Positions 1 to 7,720 of a stretch of 38,570 bases of DNA are shown here, one piece after another. The translations under genes were made by a program, and so were the position numbers. This DNA comes from Betaproteobacteria bacterium. Lineage in GTDB: Bacteria > Pseudomonadota > Gammaproteobacteria > Burkholderiales > SG8-39. The stretch lies in the NCBI GenBank assembly GCA_025356085.1, contig JANXUV010000119.1, forward strand, positions 1 to 38,570, given 5' to 3'. Position 1 is the stretch's first letter. The number at the start of each line of letters is the position of its first letter. The notes beneath the pieces are model-generated. The model was not told where the DNA came from. It was given only the letters and a program-made list of their open reading frames with translations, and did not search any database.

Positions 1-203
1 TCCCGGAAGTCCGCGTTCAGCGATTCCACGAGCTGCCAGGCGCGCCGGTAGGACATGCCCATGTCGCGGGCTGCCGCCGAAATCGATCCCGTCTCGCCGA
101 TGCGCTCGACCAGTTCGGCCTTGCCCGGCCCCATGGCGGCGACGGTGCCGCCCAGCACGCGCAATGTCAGGCCTCGGTAGCGGACGGCGCTATTTTGCGG
201 CAT
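1..203 (-). CDS. ModE-type winged-helix DNA-binding protein (partial, C-terminus off the window)
   Basis: The reverse strand reads MPQNSAVRYRG from an ATG at 203 and stays open to the window edge (about 67 residues). The segment 'ETGSISAAARDMGMSYRRAW' is the hallmark recognition helix of the ModE N-terminal winged-helix domain (LysR-like fold), preceded by the usual 'LGPGK-AELVERI' type strand-helix ('MGPGKAELVERIGE'). ModE proteins sense molybdate or tungstate and control oxyanion uptake and molybdoenzyme genes. The start overlaps the 3' end of tupA by 14 bases, so it is probably translated with the transporter. Whether it has the C-terminal oxyanion-binding (Mop) domains cannot be seen; many relatives are only the HTH domain. 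A downstream ATG at 134 is a possible alternative start but would lose the first strand of the domain. Confidence 0.85.
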   Translation of the reverse strand, partial: MPQNSAVRYRGLTLRVLGGTVAAMGPGKAELVERIGETGSISAAARDMGMSYRRAWQLVESLNADFR

Positions 204-999
204 TCGGAAAGAATAGCTGTTCGCCGCCGATCCTGTAGTCGGCGATCGAGCGCTGGCCTTCCGGCGAAATCACCCAGTCGACGAAGGCCTGGCCCATTTC
301 CTTCTTCACGTGCGGGTGCTTGGCCGGGTTCACCAGCATCACGCCGTACTGGTTGAACAGGCGCTGGTCCCCTTCCACCGAGATCACCAGATCGCCACGG
401 TTTTTAAAGGCGAGCCAGGTGCCGCGATCGGTGAGCGCATAGGCGTTCATGCCCGAGGCGGTATTCAGCGTCGGGCCCATGCCCGAGCCGGTCTCGCGGT
501 ACCAGGCGCCTTTGTCCTTTGCGATGTCCATCCCGGCCACCTTCCAAAGCTCGACTTCCGCGAAATGGGTGCCGCTCTTGTCGCCGCGCGATGCGAACGG
601 CGCCTGCGCCGCTCTTATCTTCTGCATGGCGGCGACGATGTCCTTGCTGCCGCCGACCTTGGCAAGATCGGATTTCGGGCCGACCAGCACGAAGTCGTTG
701 TACATCACCTCGAAGCGCTGCACGCCGAAACCTTCGGCGAGAAACTTCTCCTCGAGGGGCTTGGCATGAACGAACACCACGTCGGCATCGCCGCGCTTGC
801 CCATGTCGAGCGCCTGCCCGGTGCCCAGCGCCACGACTCTGACCTGGATACCGGTCCTGGCCTCGAAAACCGGCAGCAGATGCCTGAACAGGCCGGACTG
901 CTCGGTCGAAGTCGTGGACGCAACGGTGATGAATTTCTGCTGCGCCAATGCAGAAGTACACAACAGCAATCCCACCAGAATTCGAAGCATCATGCCCAT
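190..999 (-). CDS. tupA: Tungstate ABC transporter, periplasmic binding protein TupA
   Basis: A 269-residue exported binding protein. It has an N-terminal Sec signal peptide (about residues 1-19, ending in SALAQ), then 'ITVASTTSTEQSGLF' and 'VVALGTGQALDMGKRGDADV', the characteristic opening of TupA-type tungstate-binding proteins; TTST lies in the oxyanion pocket. 'VMYNDFVLVGPKSD' also fits TupA rather than molybdate-type ModA. It would capture tungstate, and possibly molybdate, in the periplasm and deliver it to the TupB/TupC membrane complex. I use the ATG at 999 because AAGGGCG lies about 9 bases upstream; the internal ATG at 993 gives an ATGA overlap with the tupC stop and is equally reasonable. 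Family assignment is strong; metal preference is inferred. Confidence 0.92.
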   Translation of the reverse strand: MGMMLRILVGLLLCTSALAQQKFITVASTTSTEQSGLFRHLLPVFEARTGIQVRVVALGTGQALDMGKRGDADVVFVHAKPLEEKFLAEGFGVQRFEVMYNDFVLVGPKSDLAKVGGSKDIVAAMQKIRAAQAPFASRGDKSGTHFAEVELWKVAGMDIAKDKGAWYRETGSGMGPTLNTASGMNAYALTDRGTWLAFKNRGDLVISVEGDQRLFNQYGVMLVNPAKHPHVKKEMGQAFVDWVISPEGQRSIADYRIGGEQLFFPNAAK

Positions 1000-1709
1000 G
1001 GCAATTCGCCCTTGATGAACGCAACCGCCTCCGGCGAGGCAGGTTGCTTGAAGAAGGTTTCTACCGGCGCGCGCTCGACGAGGCGGCCCTGGTGCAGGAA
1101 CAGCACCTCATCGCCCAGGCGCTGCGCCTGGCCCAGGTTGTGGGTGGCCATGACGATCTTGGTGCCCGAGGCGTCGAAAGCCTTGATGATGGTCTCGATC
1201 TCGCGCGTCGCGCTGGGATCCAGGCTCGCCGTCGGCTCGTCGAGAAACAGCACTTCCGGATGCAGCGCCCATGCGCGCGCCAGCGCGAGCCGCTGCTGCT
1301 CGCCGCCGGACAGCACCCGGGCCGGCCGCCCGGCCAGATGCGACAGGCCGACTTCGCGCAGCGCCTCGTCCGCCCTGCGTTCCCGCTCGGCGCACGCAAT
1401 GCCGGCCGCCTGCAGGGCGAAGGTCACGTTCGCCCGCGCGGACCGGCGCAGCATCACTGGACGCTGGAACACCATCGCCTGCAGCTGGCGAGCGCGTCCG
1501 CGGTCCGGGTCGCTCCAGTCGATGCGCCCGGCGCTTGGAACCAGCAGGCCGTGCATCAGCCGCATCAGCACGCTCTTGCCGGCGCCATTCGCGCCCAGGA
1601 TCACCGTGTTCGGCCCGGCGCCGATCTCGGCACTGATGTTGTCGAGGATCGGGCGGCCGCCGGCAGCGAAGCTCACTCCATCGAGTCGCAAAGGAAGCAG
1701 CGCGCTCAT
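990..1709 (-). CDS. tupC: Tungstate ABC transporter, ATP-binding protein TupC
   Basis: A 239-residue ABC ATPase. Walker A is GANGAGKS (about residues 39-46), the signature is LSGGEQQRLALARA, Walker B is VLFLDEPTASLDP, and the switch His is in 'VMATHNLGQAQ'. The short length without a C-terminal TOBE/Mop regulatory domain separates it from ModC and fits TupC. It lies between the TupB permease and the TupA binding protein, with an ATGA overlap at 1706-1709 upstream and an overlap with tupA downstream, so the three form one translationally coupled unit. It energises oxyanion import at the cytoplasmic face of the inner membrane. Confidence 0.92.
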   Translation of the reverse strand: MSALLPLRLDGVSFAAGGRPILDNISAEIGAGPNTVILGANGAGKSVLMRLMHGLLVPSAGRIDWSDPDRGRARQLQAMVFQRPVMLRRSARANVTFALQAAGIACAERERRADEALREVGLSHLAGRPARVLSGGEQQRLALARAWALHPEVLFLDEPTASLDPSATREIETIIKAFDASGTKIVMATHNLGQAQRLGDEVLFLHQGRLVERAPVETFFKQPASPEAVAFIKGELPWA

Positions 1710-2428
1710 CCGTATTTCCTCTGCGCGACTTCCTTGACAATGAACGCCGCGGCATTGAGCAGCAGCACCAGCAGGATCAGGACGATGCCGAGGCCGAGCG
1801 CGAGTGGCAGGTCGCCCTTCGAGGTCTCCAGCGCTATGGTGGTCGTCATCACGCGAGTGACGCCGTCGATGTTGCCGCCGACGATCATCACCGCGCCGAC
1901 TTCCGCGCTCGCCCTGCCCAGGCCGGCCAGGATCGCGGTCACCAGCGAATAGCGGATATCCCAGAGCAATGTCAGCGCGGCCGAGACGCCCACCACGCCG
2001 AGCGAGCGCAGCTGCTCCTGGTACTCGATCCAGGCGTCTTCGACCGCCTGGCGCGCCAACGCGGCGATGATCGGCAGAATCAGAATGGTCTGCGCGACCA
2101 CCATCGCCGGCGGCGTGAACAGCAGCCCGAACTCGCCGAGCGGACCGGAGCGCGACAGCAGCAGATAAACCACCAGGCCGACCACCACCGGCGGCAGGCC
2201 CATCAGCGCGTTTAGCAGCACGATCACCGCATGCCTACCAGGAAACCGCGCCACCGCCACCGCTGCGCCAATGGGAAGCGCCAGCAGAGTGGCAAAGAAG
2301 ACCGCGCTCAGACTGACCTTCAGGCTGAGGACGATGATCTCGATGAGCTTCGGGTCCCCCGACGCGATCAGTGCTGCGGCGCCCCCAAGTGCTTCGATCA
2401 TGGTGCCCGGGATGTTCCCGCCCGCCAC
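1706..2428 (-). CDS. tupB: Tungstate ABC transporter, permease TupB
   Basis: A 240-residue inner-membrane permease with about five to six hydrophobic segments. The ABC importer coupling loop is visible as 'EYQEQLRSLGVVGVSAALTL' followed by the 'AGLGRASAEVGAVMIVGGNI' segment typical of TupB/ModB-like permeases (EAA region). The chosen GTG start at 2428 follows a GAGGG about 10 bases upstream; an internal ATG at 2401 would give 231 residues and an equally normal N-terminus. It follows the transglutaminase-like gene by 13 bases and overlaps tupC, so transcription probably starts upstream of 3530. Confidence 0.9.
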   Translation of the reverse strand: MAGGNIPGTMIEALGGAAALIASGDPKLIEIIVLSLKVSLSAVFFATLLALPIGAAVAVARFPGRHAVIVLLNALMGLPPVVVGLVVYLLLSRSGPLGEFGLLFTPPAMVVAQTILILPIIAALARQAVEDAWIEYQEQLRSLGVVGVSAALTLLWDIRYSLVTAILAGLGRASAEVGAVMIVGGNIDGVTRVMTTTIALETSKGDLPLALGLGIVLILLVLLLNAAAFIVKEVAQRKYG

Positions 2429-2441
2429 CCGGCAAACGCCC

Positions 2442-3530
2442 TCAGGAAGTAATCTCTTTCGCGGTGATGGTGTATTTGAAGCCGTCGGGATCCAGCGAGT
2501 CCAGCCGTCCCGCCGCGGTTTCCGCCTGCGGATACATCAGGAAGCCGACCTTCGGCCCTTTGGACCCCGGCAATGCGACGTCGTGCGCCATGTTGTAGGC
2601 GAGCCAGTTCATTTCCCACGCCCCAAACAGCTTGCGCCGTACCGGAGGCACGAGCGGATCGGCAAGGGTCGTCGGCCCCGGCCTTTCCTCCAGCACCACC
2701 TTGCGCACGTCGGCCGGATCCACCGGCACCCAGCCGAGCCCAGCCAGCCACACTTCCGCGCGGCAATGCTGCGCGCGGGTGATATTCGAGCTGCCGGCGC
2801 CCAGGCTGCGGTAACCGAATTCGCTCCTCACCACCCGGATGCCGTAGACGTCGCGCGCCGGCAGGCCGACCGAGCGCGCAAGGCCGACGTATAGCGCGTT
2901 GAGGTCGGCGCACTTGCCGGTGAGGTCGCCGGCTTCCAGCATCGCCTTGATATCGCCCACGCCGCAGCCGCGCGTCTTCGGATTGCGTTCGGTGTTGTCG
3001 ACGATCCATTCGTAGATCGCTCTGGCTTTTTCGACGTCGGTGCGCTTGCCGCGCGTGATCTCACGCGCCGTCTTGGCGACGATGCCGTCGGTCGGCATGA
3101 GTTCGGTCGCGGCGGTGTAGTAGGCGCGATCGCTGGCGGCCAGCGGCTGGGCAACGCCGGGCCTGGAGAGATCCACCGCCCGGTCGCGCGTCGCGAAGCG
3201 GCTTGTGAGTTCCACCACCGGCGCCTTCTGGCTGTCCGTCCACTCCGCATAGAGCATGGCCGCGCCGTATTTCGGGTCGTGCGCAAGGCGCATCGCGCCA
3301 TTGCCGTTCCAGGAATTGCCGACTGTACGCTGCCAGGTTTCGTCCACCGCGGGCACCGGAATCCAGGCGCGCGCTGCGCCCGCCGGTTTGGCCACCTCGA
3401 CCCGAGTCACGATCTCGAAGCTGCGCCACTTCTCGCTCTGTGTCGGATTGAACTCCTTCTGCTGCGCGAAGGAAAGTTTCGGGAACGCCGCGAGCGCAGC
3501 GGCGGATACGACAAAGTCACGTCTTTTCAT
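2442..3530 (-). CDS. Exported transglutaminase-like (papain-fold) protein
   Basis: A 362-residue protein with a twin-arginine-like leader (MKRRDFVVSAAALAAF, likely cleaved near SFAQQ). Its C-terminal half is a transglutaminase-core domain: the nucleophile Cys in 'GDLTGKCADLNALYVGLARS' (Cys207), His in 'ITRAQHCRAEVWLAGLGW' (His255) and Asp in VPVDPADVRK (Asp271) form the expected Cys-His-Asp triad. Bacterial members are thiol proteases or amidases or unassigned; the substrate is unknown. I take the ATG at 3530 because GGAG stands about 9 bases upstream and it opens directly into the signal peptide; the reading frame is open further upstream but without signal or homology-like content. It is the first gene of the tup transcription unit, ending 13 bases before tupB. 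Its role there is not obvious. Confidence 0.85.
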   Translation of the reverse strand: MKRRDFVVSAAALAAFPKLSFAQQKEFNPTQSEKWRSFEIVTRVEVAKPAGAARAWIPVPAVDETWQRTVGNSWNGNGAMRLAHDPKYGAAMLYAEWTDSQKAPVVELTSRFATRDRAVDLSRPGVAQPLAASDRAYYTAATELMPTDGIVAKTAREITRGKRTDVEKARAIYEWIVDNTERNPKTRGCGVGDIKAMLEAGDLTGKCADLNALYVGLARSVGLPARDVYGIRVVRSEFGYRSLGAGSSNITRAQHCRAEVWLAGLGWVPVDPADVRKVVLEERPGPTTLADPLVPPVRRKLFGAWEMNWLAYNMAHDVALPGSKGPKVGFLMYPQAETAAGRLDSLDPDGFKYTITAKEITS

Positions 3531-3657
3531 GGTGTGAATCTCCGCAGATACCTTGGGCCAAGTATAATCTGCTGGTGGGGATTGCAGACTCCCCGCGACA
3601 GCGCGAACCAAGACGCCGGTGCGTCCAAGCTTTGCGGGACTCTTAACGGAGAGAGCC
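3531..3657. promoter_or_regulatory. Divergent intergenic region with a TATAAT hexamer
   Basis: These 127 bases separate the divergently transcribed transglutaminase/tup unit from the chrB/chrA unit and must hold promoters for both. A perfect TATAAT at 3563-3568 on the plus strand reads TATACT-like on the minus strand (AGATTATACTTGG), so the same spot could serve either direction. I see no convincing -35 hexamer at 16-18 bases on either strand, so the call rests on position and the -10 match only. Confidence 0.35.
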
Positions 3658-4308
3658 GTGGACGCACCCGCCATCTCAGCAGCATCCCTTCGACAATCCC
3701 TTGCTTCCGCACGGCCGCCGCTCGTCATCGACGTGCGCAAGGTCCCCGCGTTTCTCTGCGCAGCAGACCTGATCCGCGGCGCGCTGCGGCGCGATCCGGC
3801 GCGCGTCGCGGAATGGGGCAATACTCTGCCGCGCGAGGCCGACGTCGTCGTTTACTGCGTGCACGGACACGAAGTCAGCCAGGCCGCCGCGAAAGCGGCG
3901 GGCGCGCGTTATCTAGAAGGCGGCATCGAGGCCTGGCGCGCTGCCGGCGGCGAGCTGTTCGGCAAACCCAAGGACGCAAGCTCGCGCTGGGTGACGCGCG
4001 AGCGGCCGAAGGTCGAATTCACGCACGACGGAGATCTCTGCAGCTTTGACGCCTTCATCAAGAATTTTCGCCTGAAGGATCAGGCGCTGGATCAACTCGC
4101 CGTGATCGTGCGTGGCGCCGATACCGGGCGGCCCGACCTGGCGCCGCAGTCCGCGGGGCTGCTCGCGGTCTCGCTCGGCCTGTCGCTGAATATCGCGGAC
4201 GACCATCGCATGCTGGAGCAGGGCATGGTGGTGTACGACGCGCTCTACGCCTGGTGCAAGCGCGGCAAGAACGAGACCCATACGTGGAACCCAGACCTGT
4301 ACCGGTGA
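3658..4308 (+). CDS. chrB: Rhodanese-ChrB protein, chromate resistance, with internal gap in the ChrB domain
   Basis: A 216-residue protein. Residues 1-105 are a rhodanese-like domain with active-site Cys67 in '[18 protein letters not shown]'. Residues 108-205 are the ChrB C-terminal domain: it opens with WVTRERPKV and ends with '[20 protein letters not shown]' and YDALYAWCK, as in the family. From memory of the family, WVTRxRPK is normally followed by about 50 residues including a CPWLIRRF-like segment before the '[13 protein letters not shown]' block; here WVTRERPKV runs straight into [14 protein letters not shown]. The frame is intact. The GTG at 3658 follows GGAGAGAG; an in-frame GTG at 3619 lacks a site. 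The gene precedes and overlaps chrA. ChrB proteins are linked to chromate-dependent expression and resistance; whether this gapped form works is unclear. Confidence 0.85.
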   Translation: MDAPAISAASLRQSLASARPPLVIDVRKVPAFLCAADLIRGALRRDPARVAEWGNTLPREADVVVYCVHGHEVSQAAAKAAGARYLEGGIEAWRAAGGELFGKPKDASSRWVTRERPKVEFTHDGDLCSFDAFIKNFRLKDQALDQLAVIVRGADTGRPDLAPQSAGLLAVSLGLSLNIADDHRMLEQGMVVYDALYAWCKRGKNETHTWNPDLYR

Positions 4309-5558
4309 CGTTCGCAGAAGCGCTGCGCTTCTGGCTAAAGCTGGGCTTCATCAGTTTCGGCGGGCCGACGGGGCAGATCGCGATCATGCACCAGGAATTG
4401 GTGGAAAAGCGCCGCTGGATCTCCGAAGGACGCTTCCTCCACGCGCTCAATTTCTGCATGGTATTGCCGGGCCCCGAGGCGCAGCAGCTGGCCACCTATA
4501 TCGGCTGGCTGATGCACCGCACCTGGGGCGGCATCGTCGCTGGCGGCCTGTTCGTGCTGCCTTCGGTGTTCATCCTTATCGCGCTGTCATGGATCTACCT
4601 GACCTACGGCAACGTGCCGTTGGTGATCGGGATCTTTTACGGCATCAAGCCGGCGGTGGTGGCGATCGTCCTGGCCGCCGCCTGGCGCATCGCCCAGCGC
4701 GCCCTGAAGCATCCCGCGCTGTGGGTCGTGTCTGCCGCAGCCTTTGTCGCCATCTTCGCCTTCGATGCACCCTTCCCGGCGATCGTGCTCGCGGCCGGGA
4801 TCATAGGCTACGCGGGTGGGCGCTTCCTTCCTGGAATTTTTTCTTCTAAAAATGCCCATCAAAAAAGAGAAGGTTACGGCCCCGCGCTGATCGATGACCA
4901 CACGCCGACGCCCGCGCATGCCCTCTTCTCCTGGGCAAAGCTGTGGGCCTACGTCGGCGCCGGCATCGTTCTCTGGGCGCTGGCGATCGGCGCGCTGGCG
5001 GCCGCCGGCGGCTGGGATGGAACGCTGGCGCAAATGGGGCTGTTCTTCAGCCAGGCGGCGCTGCTCACCTTCGGGGGCGCCTATGCGGTGCTGCCGTACG
5101 TCTACCAGGGCGCGGTCGAACACTACGGCTGGCTGACCGGCCCGCAAATGATTGACGGCCTGGCGCTGGGCGAAACCACGCCCGGACCGCTGATCATGGT
5201 GGTGGCCTTCGTCGGCTACGTGGGCGCGGGAACGATGGGAGCACTGGTGGCTACGTACTTCACGTTCCTGCCCTCCTTCGTGTTCATCTTCGCCGGCGCA
5301 CCCTTCGTCGAAACCACGCACGGCAATCTTAAATTCAGCGCGCCGCTGACGGGCATCACCGCTGCGGTGGTCGGCGTGATCGTCAACCTGGCCCTGTTCT
5401 TCGCCTGGCACGTGTTCATGCCGGCCGGGCGCTTCGACTGGATATCCGCGCTGATCGGCGGCGCCGCTTTCGTCGCCCTGTTCCGCTACAAGGCCGGCAT
5501 CATGCCGGTGATCGGCGCTTGCGCGGCCGCCGGCCTCGCCGTTACGCTACTGCGCTGA
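4284..5558 (+). CDS. chrA: Chromate transporter ChrA
   Basis: A two-domain (long-chain) CHR-family inner-membrane protein of about 424 residues. The family block '[20 protein letters not shown]' opens the first half, with '[20 protein letters not shown]'; the second half repeats the pattern as '[20 protein letters not shown]' and '[20 protein letters not shown]'. It would export chromate. The start is uncertain: GTG codons occur at 4254, 4284 and 4305; 4284 gives an N-terminus of normal length, while 4305 makes a GTGA overlap with the chrB stop. A short AT-richer stretch at about 4838-4870 lies in the cytoplasmic linker between the halves ([12 protein letters not shown]). Confidence 0.93.
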   Translation: MEPRPVPVTFAEALRFWLKLGFISFGGPTGQIAIMHQELVEKRRWISEGRFLHALNFCMVLPGPEAQQLATYIGWLMHRTWGGIVAGGLFVLPSVFILIALSWIYLTYGNVPLVIGIFYGIKPAVVAIVLAAAWRIAQRALKHPALWVVSAAAFVAIFAFDAPFPAIVLAAGIIGYAGGRFLPGIFSSKNAHQKREGYGPALIDDHTPTPAHALFSWAKLWAYVGAGIVLWALAIGALAAAGGWDGTLAQMGLFFSQAALLTFGGAYAVLPYVYQGAVEHYGWLTGPQMIDGLALGETTPGPLIMVVAFVGYVGAGTMGALVATYFTFLPSFVFIFAGAPFVETTHGNLKFSAPLTGITAAVVGVIVNLALFFAWHVFMPAGRFDWISALIGGAAFVALFRYKAGIMPVIGACAAAGLAVTLLR

Positions 5559-5575
5559 GTAAACGGAGAACAACG

Positions 5576-5863
5576 ATGTCCGCCTATGTGATCGTCGAAC
5601 TGAATGTGACCGACGCGAAGCTCTACGACGAGTACAAGAAGCTCGTGCCTGCGACGGTGGAGAAATATGGCGGGCGCTTCGCGGTGCGCGGCGGCAAGGT
5701 GGATTCGATGGAAGGCGGCTGGAATCCCGCGCGCATCGTGGTGCTGGAGTTCCCGTCGATGGAAAAGGCGCGCGCCTGGTATGGCTCTCCCGAATATGCT
5801 CCCGCGCTCGCGATGCGGCTGAAGGCCGCGAACGCGAAACTGATCCTGGTCGAGGGAGCCTAG
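5576..5863 (+). CDS. DUF1330 family protein
   Basis: A 95-residue soluble protein with the dimeric alpha/beta-barrel pattern of DUF1330: MSAYVIVELNVTDAKLYDEY, then 'YGGRFAVRGG', 'RIVVLEFPSMEKARAWYGS' and PEYAPALAMR. The family is abundant and mostly uncharacterised. ACGGAG lies about 8 bases before the ATG at 5576, and the gene follows chrA by 17 bases, so it is probably the last gene of the chrBA unit. Its last 4 bases overlap the stop codon of the convergent sodC. The link with chromate rests on position alone. Confidence 0.88.
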   Translation: MSAYVIVELNVTDAKLYDEYKKLVPATVEKYGGRFAVRGGKVDSMEGGWNPARIVVLEFPSMEKARAWYGSPEYAPALAMRLKAANAKLILVEGA

Positions 5864-6384
5864 CTTCTCTGGATCACCGCGCAGGCGCTTCTTGCGCCGG
5901 CGTTGCCCGTGGGCTGGGTCTTGAAGTCGTCCGGCTGCGCATGGACGATCAGGCCGCGGCCGACGACGCTCGTCGGACCGGCGGCGACCGTGACTGTGTC
6001 GATGTCCGCCGTGAAGCCGGCGTTGCCGGCGCCGTCGGACTTGAGGCTCGGGATATCGCCGGCGTGGTGCTCCGGACTGCCCTGCATGCCGTGCGGCTTG
6101 CCGAGGGGATTGAAGTGGCCCTTGGTGCTCATGCCGTCGCCCGAACTGCAGTCGCCGGCCTCGTGGACGTGAAAACCGAACTCGCTGTTCGGCTTGAGGC
6201 CGGACACATTGGCGGTGAGCCGGACCTTGGCACCCAACTGCACGAAAGTCGCCGTGCCGCGCACGGTACTGCCCGTGGTCGGACGGAGATCCGCGGTGGC
6301 GCGCGGCGCGTCCGGCGGGACGCTCTGACAGGCGGCAAGGATCGTTACCGCGGTGATGCCTGCTGCGAACTGGATGGATTTCAT
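5860..6384 (-). CDS. sodC: Cu/Zn superoxide dismutase, lipoprotein form
   Basis: A 174-residue SodC. Its leader ends in a lipobox (ILAAC, Cys19), so it is probably anchored in the envelope. Copper ligands are His72 and His74 (FGFHVHEAGDCSS), bridging His90 (KGHFNP) and His148 (GLIVHAQPDD); zinc ligands are His98, His107 and Asp110 (EHHAGDIPSL). Cys79 and Cys168 would form the disulfide and Arg165 is the active-site arginine (ARSACAV). It dismutates periplasmic superoxide. It starts 7 bases after the last small gene of the formate dehydrogenase operon on the same strand and has no room for its own promoter there. All catalytic residues are present. Confidence 0.95.
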   Translation of the reverse strand: MKSIQFAAGITAVTILAACQSVPPDAPRATADLRPTTGSTVRGTATFVQLGAKVRLTANVSGLKPNSEFGFHVHEAGDCSSGDGMSTKGHFNPLGKPHGMQGSPEHHAGDIPSLKSDGAGNAGFTADIDTVTVAAGPTSVVGRGLIVHAQPDDFKTQPTGNAGARSACAVIQRS

Positions 6385-6391
6385 TGATGCG

Positions 6392-6664
6392 CTACTTCTT
6401 GCCGGAGGTGGTCGCTGCAGTCGCCTTGGCCGCCGTCTTCGATTCGGCCATGCCCTTGTTCTTCTTGTAGTTGGCGACCGCATTGTCCTGCGCCTTCGCG
6501 TTCTGCTCCCCTTCCTTTGCCTTGGCAGCCGCCGCTTTGTCGGCCTCGGCTGACTTCTCCGCGTCGCTCTTGGCGGGCGGTTTCGGCAGCGCGGCGTTCA
6601 CGCCGGCGAGCGAGCCGATTCCGAGTCCGGCCGCCACGGCGGCGGCAATCACGAACTTTTTCAT
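6392..6664 (-). CDS. Small exported Lys/Ala-rich protein of the formate dehydrogenase operon
   Basis: A 90-residue protein. MKKFVIAAAVAAGLGIGSLA is a Sec signal peptide cleaved near VNAALP; the mature part is low-complexity, rich in Ala, Lys and Glu (AKSDAEKSAEADKAAAAKAK), and probably helical or disordered. I do not recognise a domain. Its ATG overlaps the stop of the gamma-subunit gene (ATGA at 6661-6664) and AGGAG is about 11 bases upstream, so it is translated with the cytochrome b subunit. The coupling suggests a periplasmic role connected with the dehydrogenase, but nothing in the sequence names it. Confidence 0.8.
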   Translation of the reverse strand: MKKFVIAAAVAAGLGIGSLAGVNAALPKPPAKSDAEKSAEADKAAAAKAKEGEQNAKAQDNAVANYKKNKGMAESKTAAKATAATTSGKK

Positions 6665-7716
6665 GATCTCTTCGCTCCTTTGACTTCGTTGTACCAGAGT
6701 TCGTGGTGCTCCTTGGCCCAGGTCTCGTCGGTGACGCCGTCGCGCATGTTGCCGTACGCGCCCTCCACCCCGATCGTGCCCAGGTAGATGTGGCCCAGGC
6801 CCGCGCCAATCACCAGCACCGCGGCGATGGCATGGACCACGCTCGCCTGCTGGAAGGTAGCGCGCAATTCGAACGCCTCGAGGTTCGGAAACAGCATCAC
6901 CAGCCCCGAGGCTGTCATGATCAGGCAAAGCGCCACCACGCCGCCCCAGAACCAGGCTTTCTCGCCCGCATTGAAGCGGCCGGCCGGCAGGTGCTCGCCC
7001 TTGAAAAATTTCCAGCTGTTGAGCGCCCAGAACAAATCGCCTTTCTCGGGCAAGTTGTCCTTGATGTACATGACGATGAACACCAGCAGGCCCGCGATGA
7101 ACAGCGGCGCGACGAAGTTGTGCAGATTCTTCGCCAGCGAGGTGAGCCAGCCGAACAGCGTGTGGCCAATCACCGGCAGCAGCACATACTTGCCAAACAG
7201 CATGAGCAGCCCGGAAACGCCCAGCACGCAGAAGCTGATCGCCACGATCCAGTGCATCCAGCGCTCGGCGAGCGTGAAGCGTACGATCATGCGGCCGGTG
7301 GGCGGCTCGTGCAGCTTGATCGGGCCCATCACGAAATAGATCGCGGCGATGATCGCCATCACGGCGACCACCAGCCAGCCGCCGTAGAAGGTGATCGGGC
7401 CGTTCCTGTATTTGCGCCAGGCCTCGCCCGCGGTGGTCATGCCGTCCTGGCCGGGAAAGCGCGCCTGCGGCTGCACCAGCACGCCCACCTCGCGGCCGGG
7501 AATACTGGTGTAGTTGGGCTGGCCCGAGCGCACTTCGCGCCACACCGGCGCGTTGTTGCCGGGCTGATCGACAGTGCGCTTCTGCTGATCCTTGACCAGA
7601 TCGACCGCCGCGGGAGCCTGCGGCGCAGCTTGCGGGGCCGGCGCCTGCGCGGACACCGGCAACGAGAAAGCGAGCGCCAGCAGCAGCGGCCCCGTAAGGC
7701 GGGAAAGGTTTTTCAT
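6661..7716 (-). CDS. fdhG: Formate dehydrogenase gamma subunit, cytochrome b556
   Basis: A 351-residue membrane subunit that would take electrons from the beta subunit through two b hemes to quinone. An N-terminal signal-like segment (residues 1-24) and a Pro/Ala-rich periplasmic stretch of about 100 residues precede the four-helix cytochrome b core, which begins near 'RFTLAERWMHWIVAISFCVL'; other core blocks are 'LFGWLTSLAKNLHNFVAPLF', FNAGEKAWFW and 'SVVHAIAAVLVIGAGLGHIY', containing the candidate heme His residues. The extended N-terminus is usual for the FdoI/FdhG form in proteobacteria. The ATG at 7716 begins the signal sequence and lies 4 bases after the lipoprotein gene. Confidence 0.93.
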   Translation of the reverse strand: MKNLSRLTGPLLLALAFSLPVSAQAPAPQAAPQAPAAVDLVKDQQKRTVDQPGNNAPVWREVRSGQPNYTSIPGREVGVLVQPQARFPGQDGMTTAGEAWRKYRNGPITFYGGWLVVAVMAIIAAIYFVMGPIKLHEPPTGRMIVRFTLAERWMHWIVAISFCVLGVSGLLMLFGKYVLLPVIGHTLFGWLTSLAKNLHNFVAPLFIAGLLVFIVMYIKDNLPEKGDLFWALNSWKFFKGEHLPAGRFNAGEKAWFWGGVVALCLIMTASGLVMLFPNLEAFELRATFQQASVVHAIAAVLVIGAGLGHIYLGTIGVEGAYGNMRDGVTDETWAKEHHELWYNEVKGAKRS

Positions 7717-7720
7717 GGCG

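Noticed and set aside
3531-3821. Long N-terminal extension of the transglutaminase-like protein up to 3821
   Set aside because: The extension would run antisense into chrB, lacks homology-like content, and would bury a clear signal peptide and ribosome-binding site at 3530.
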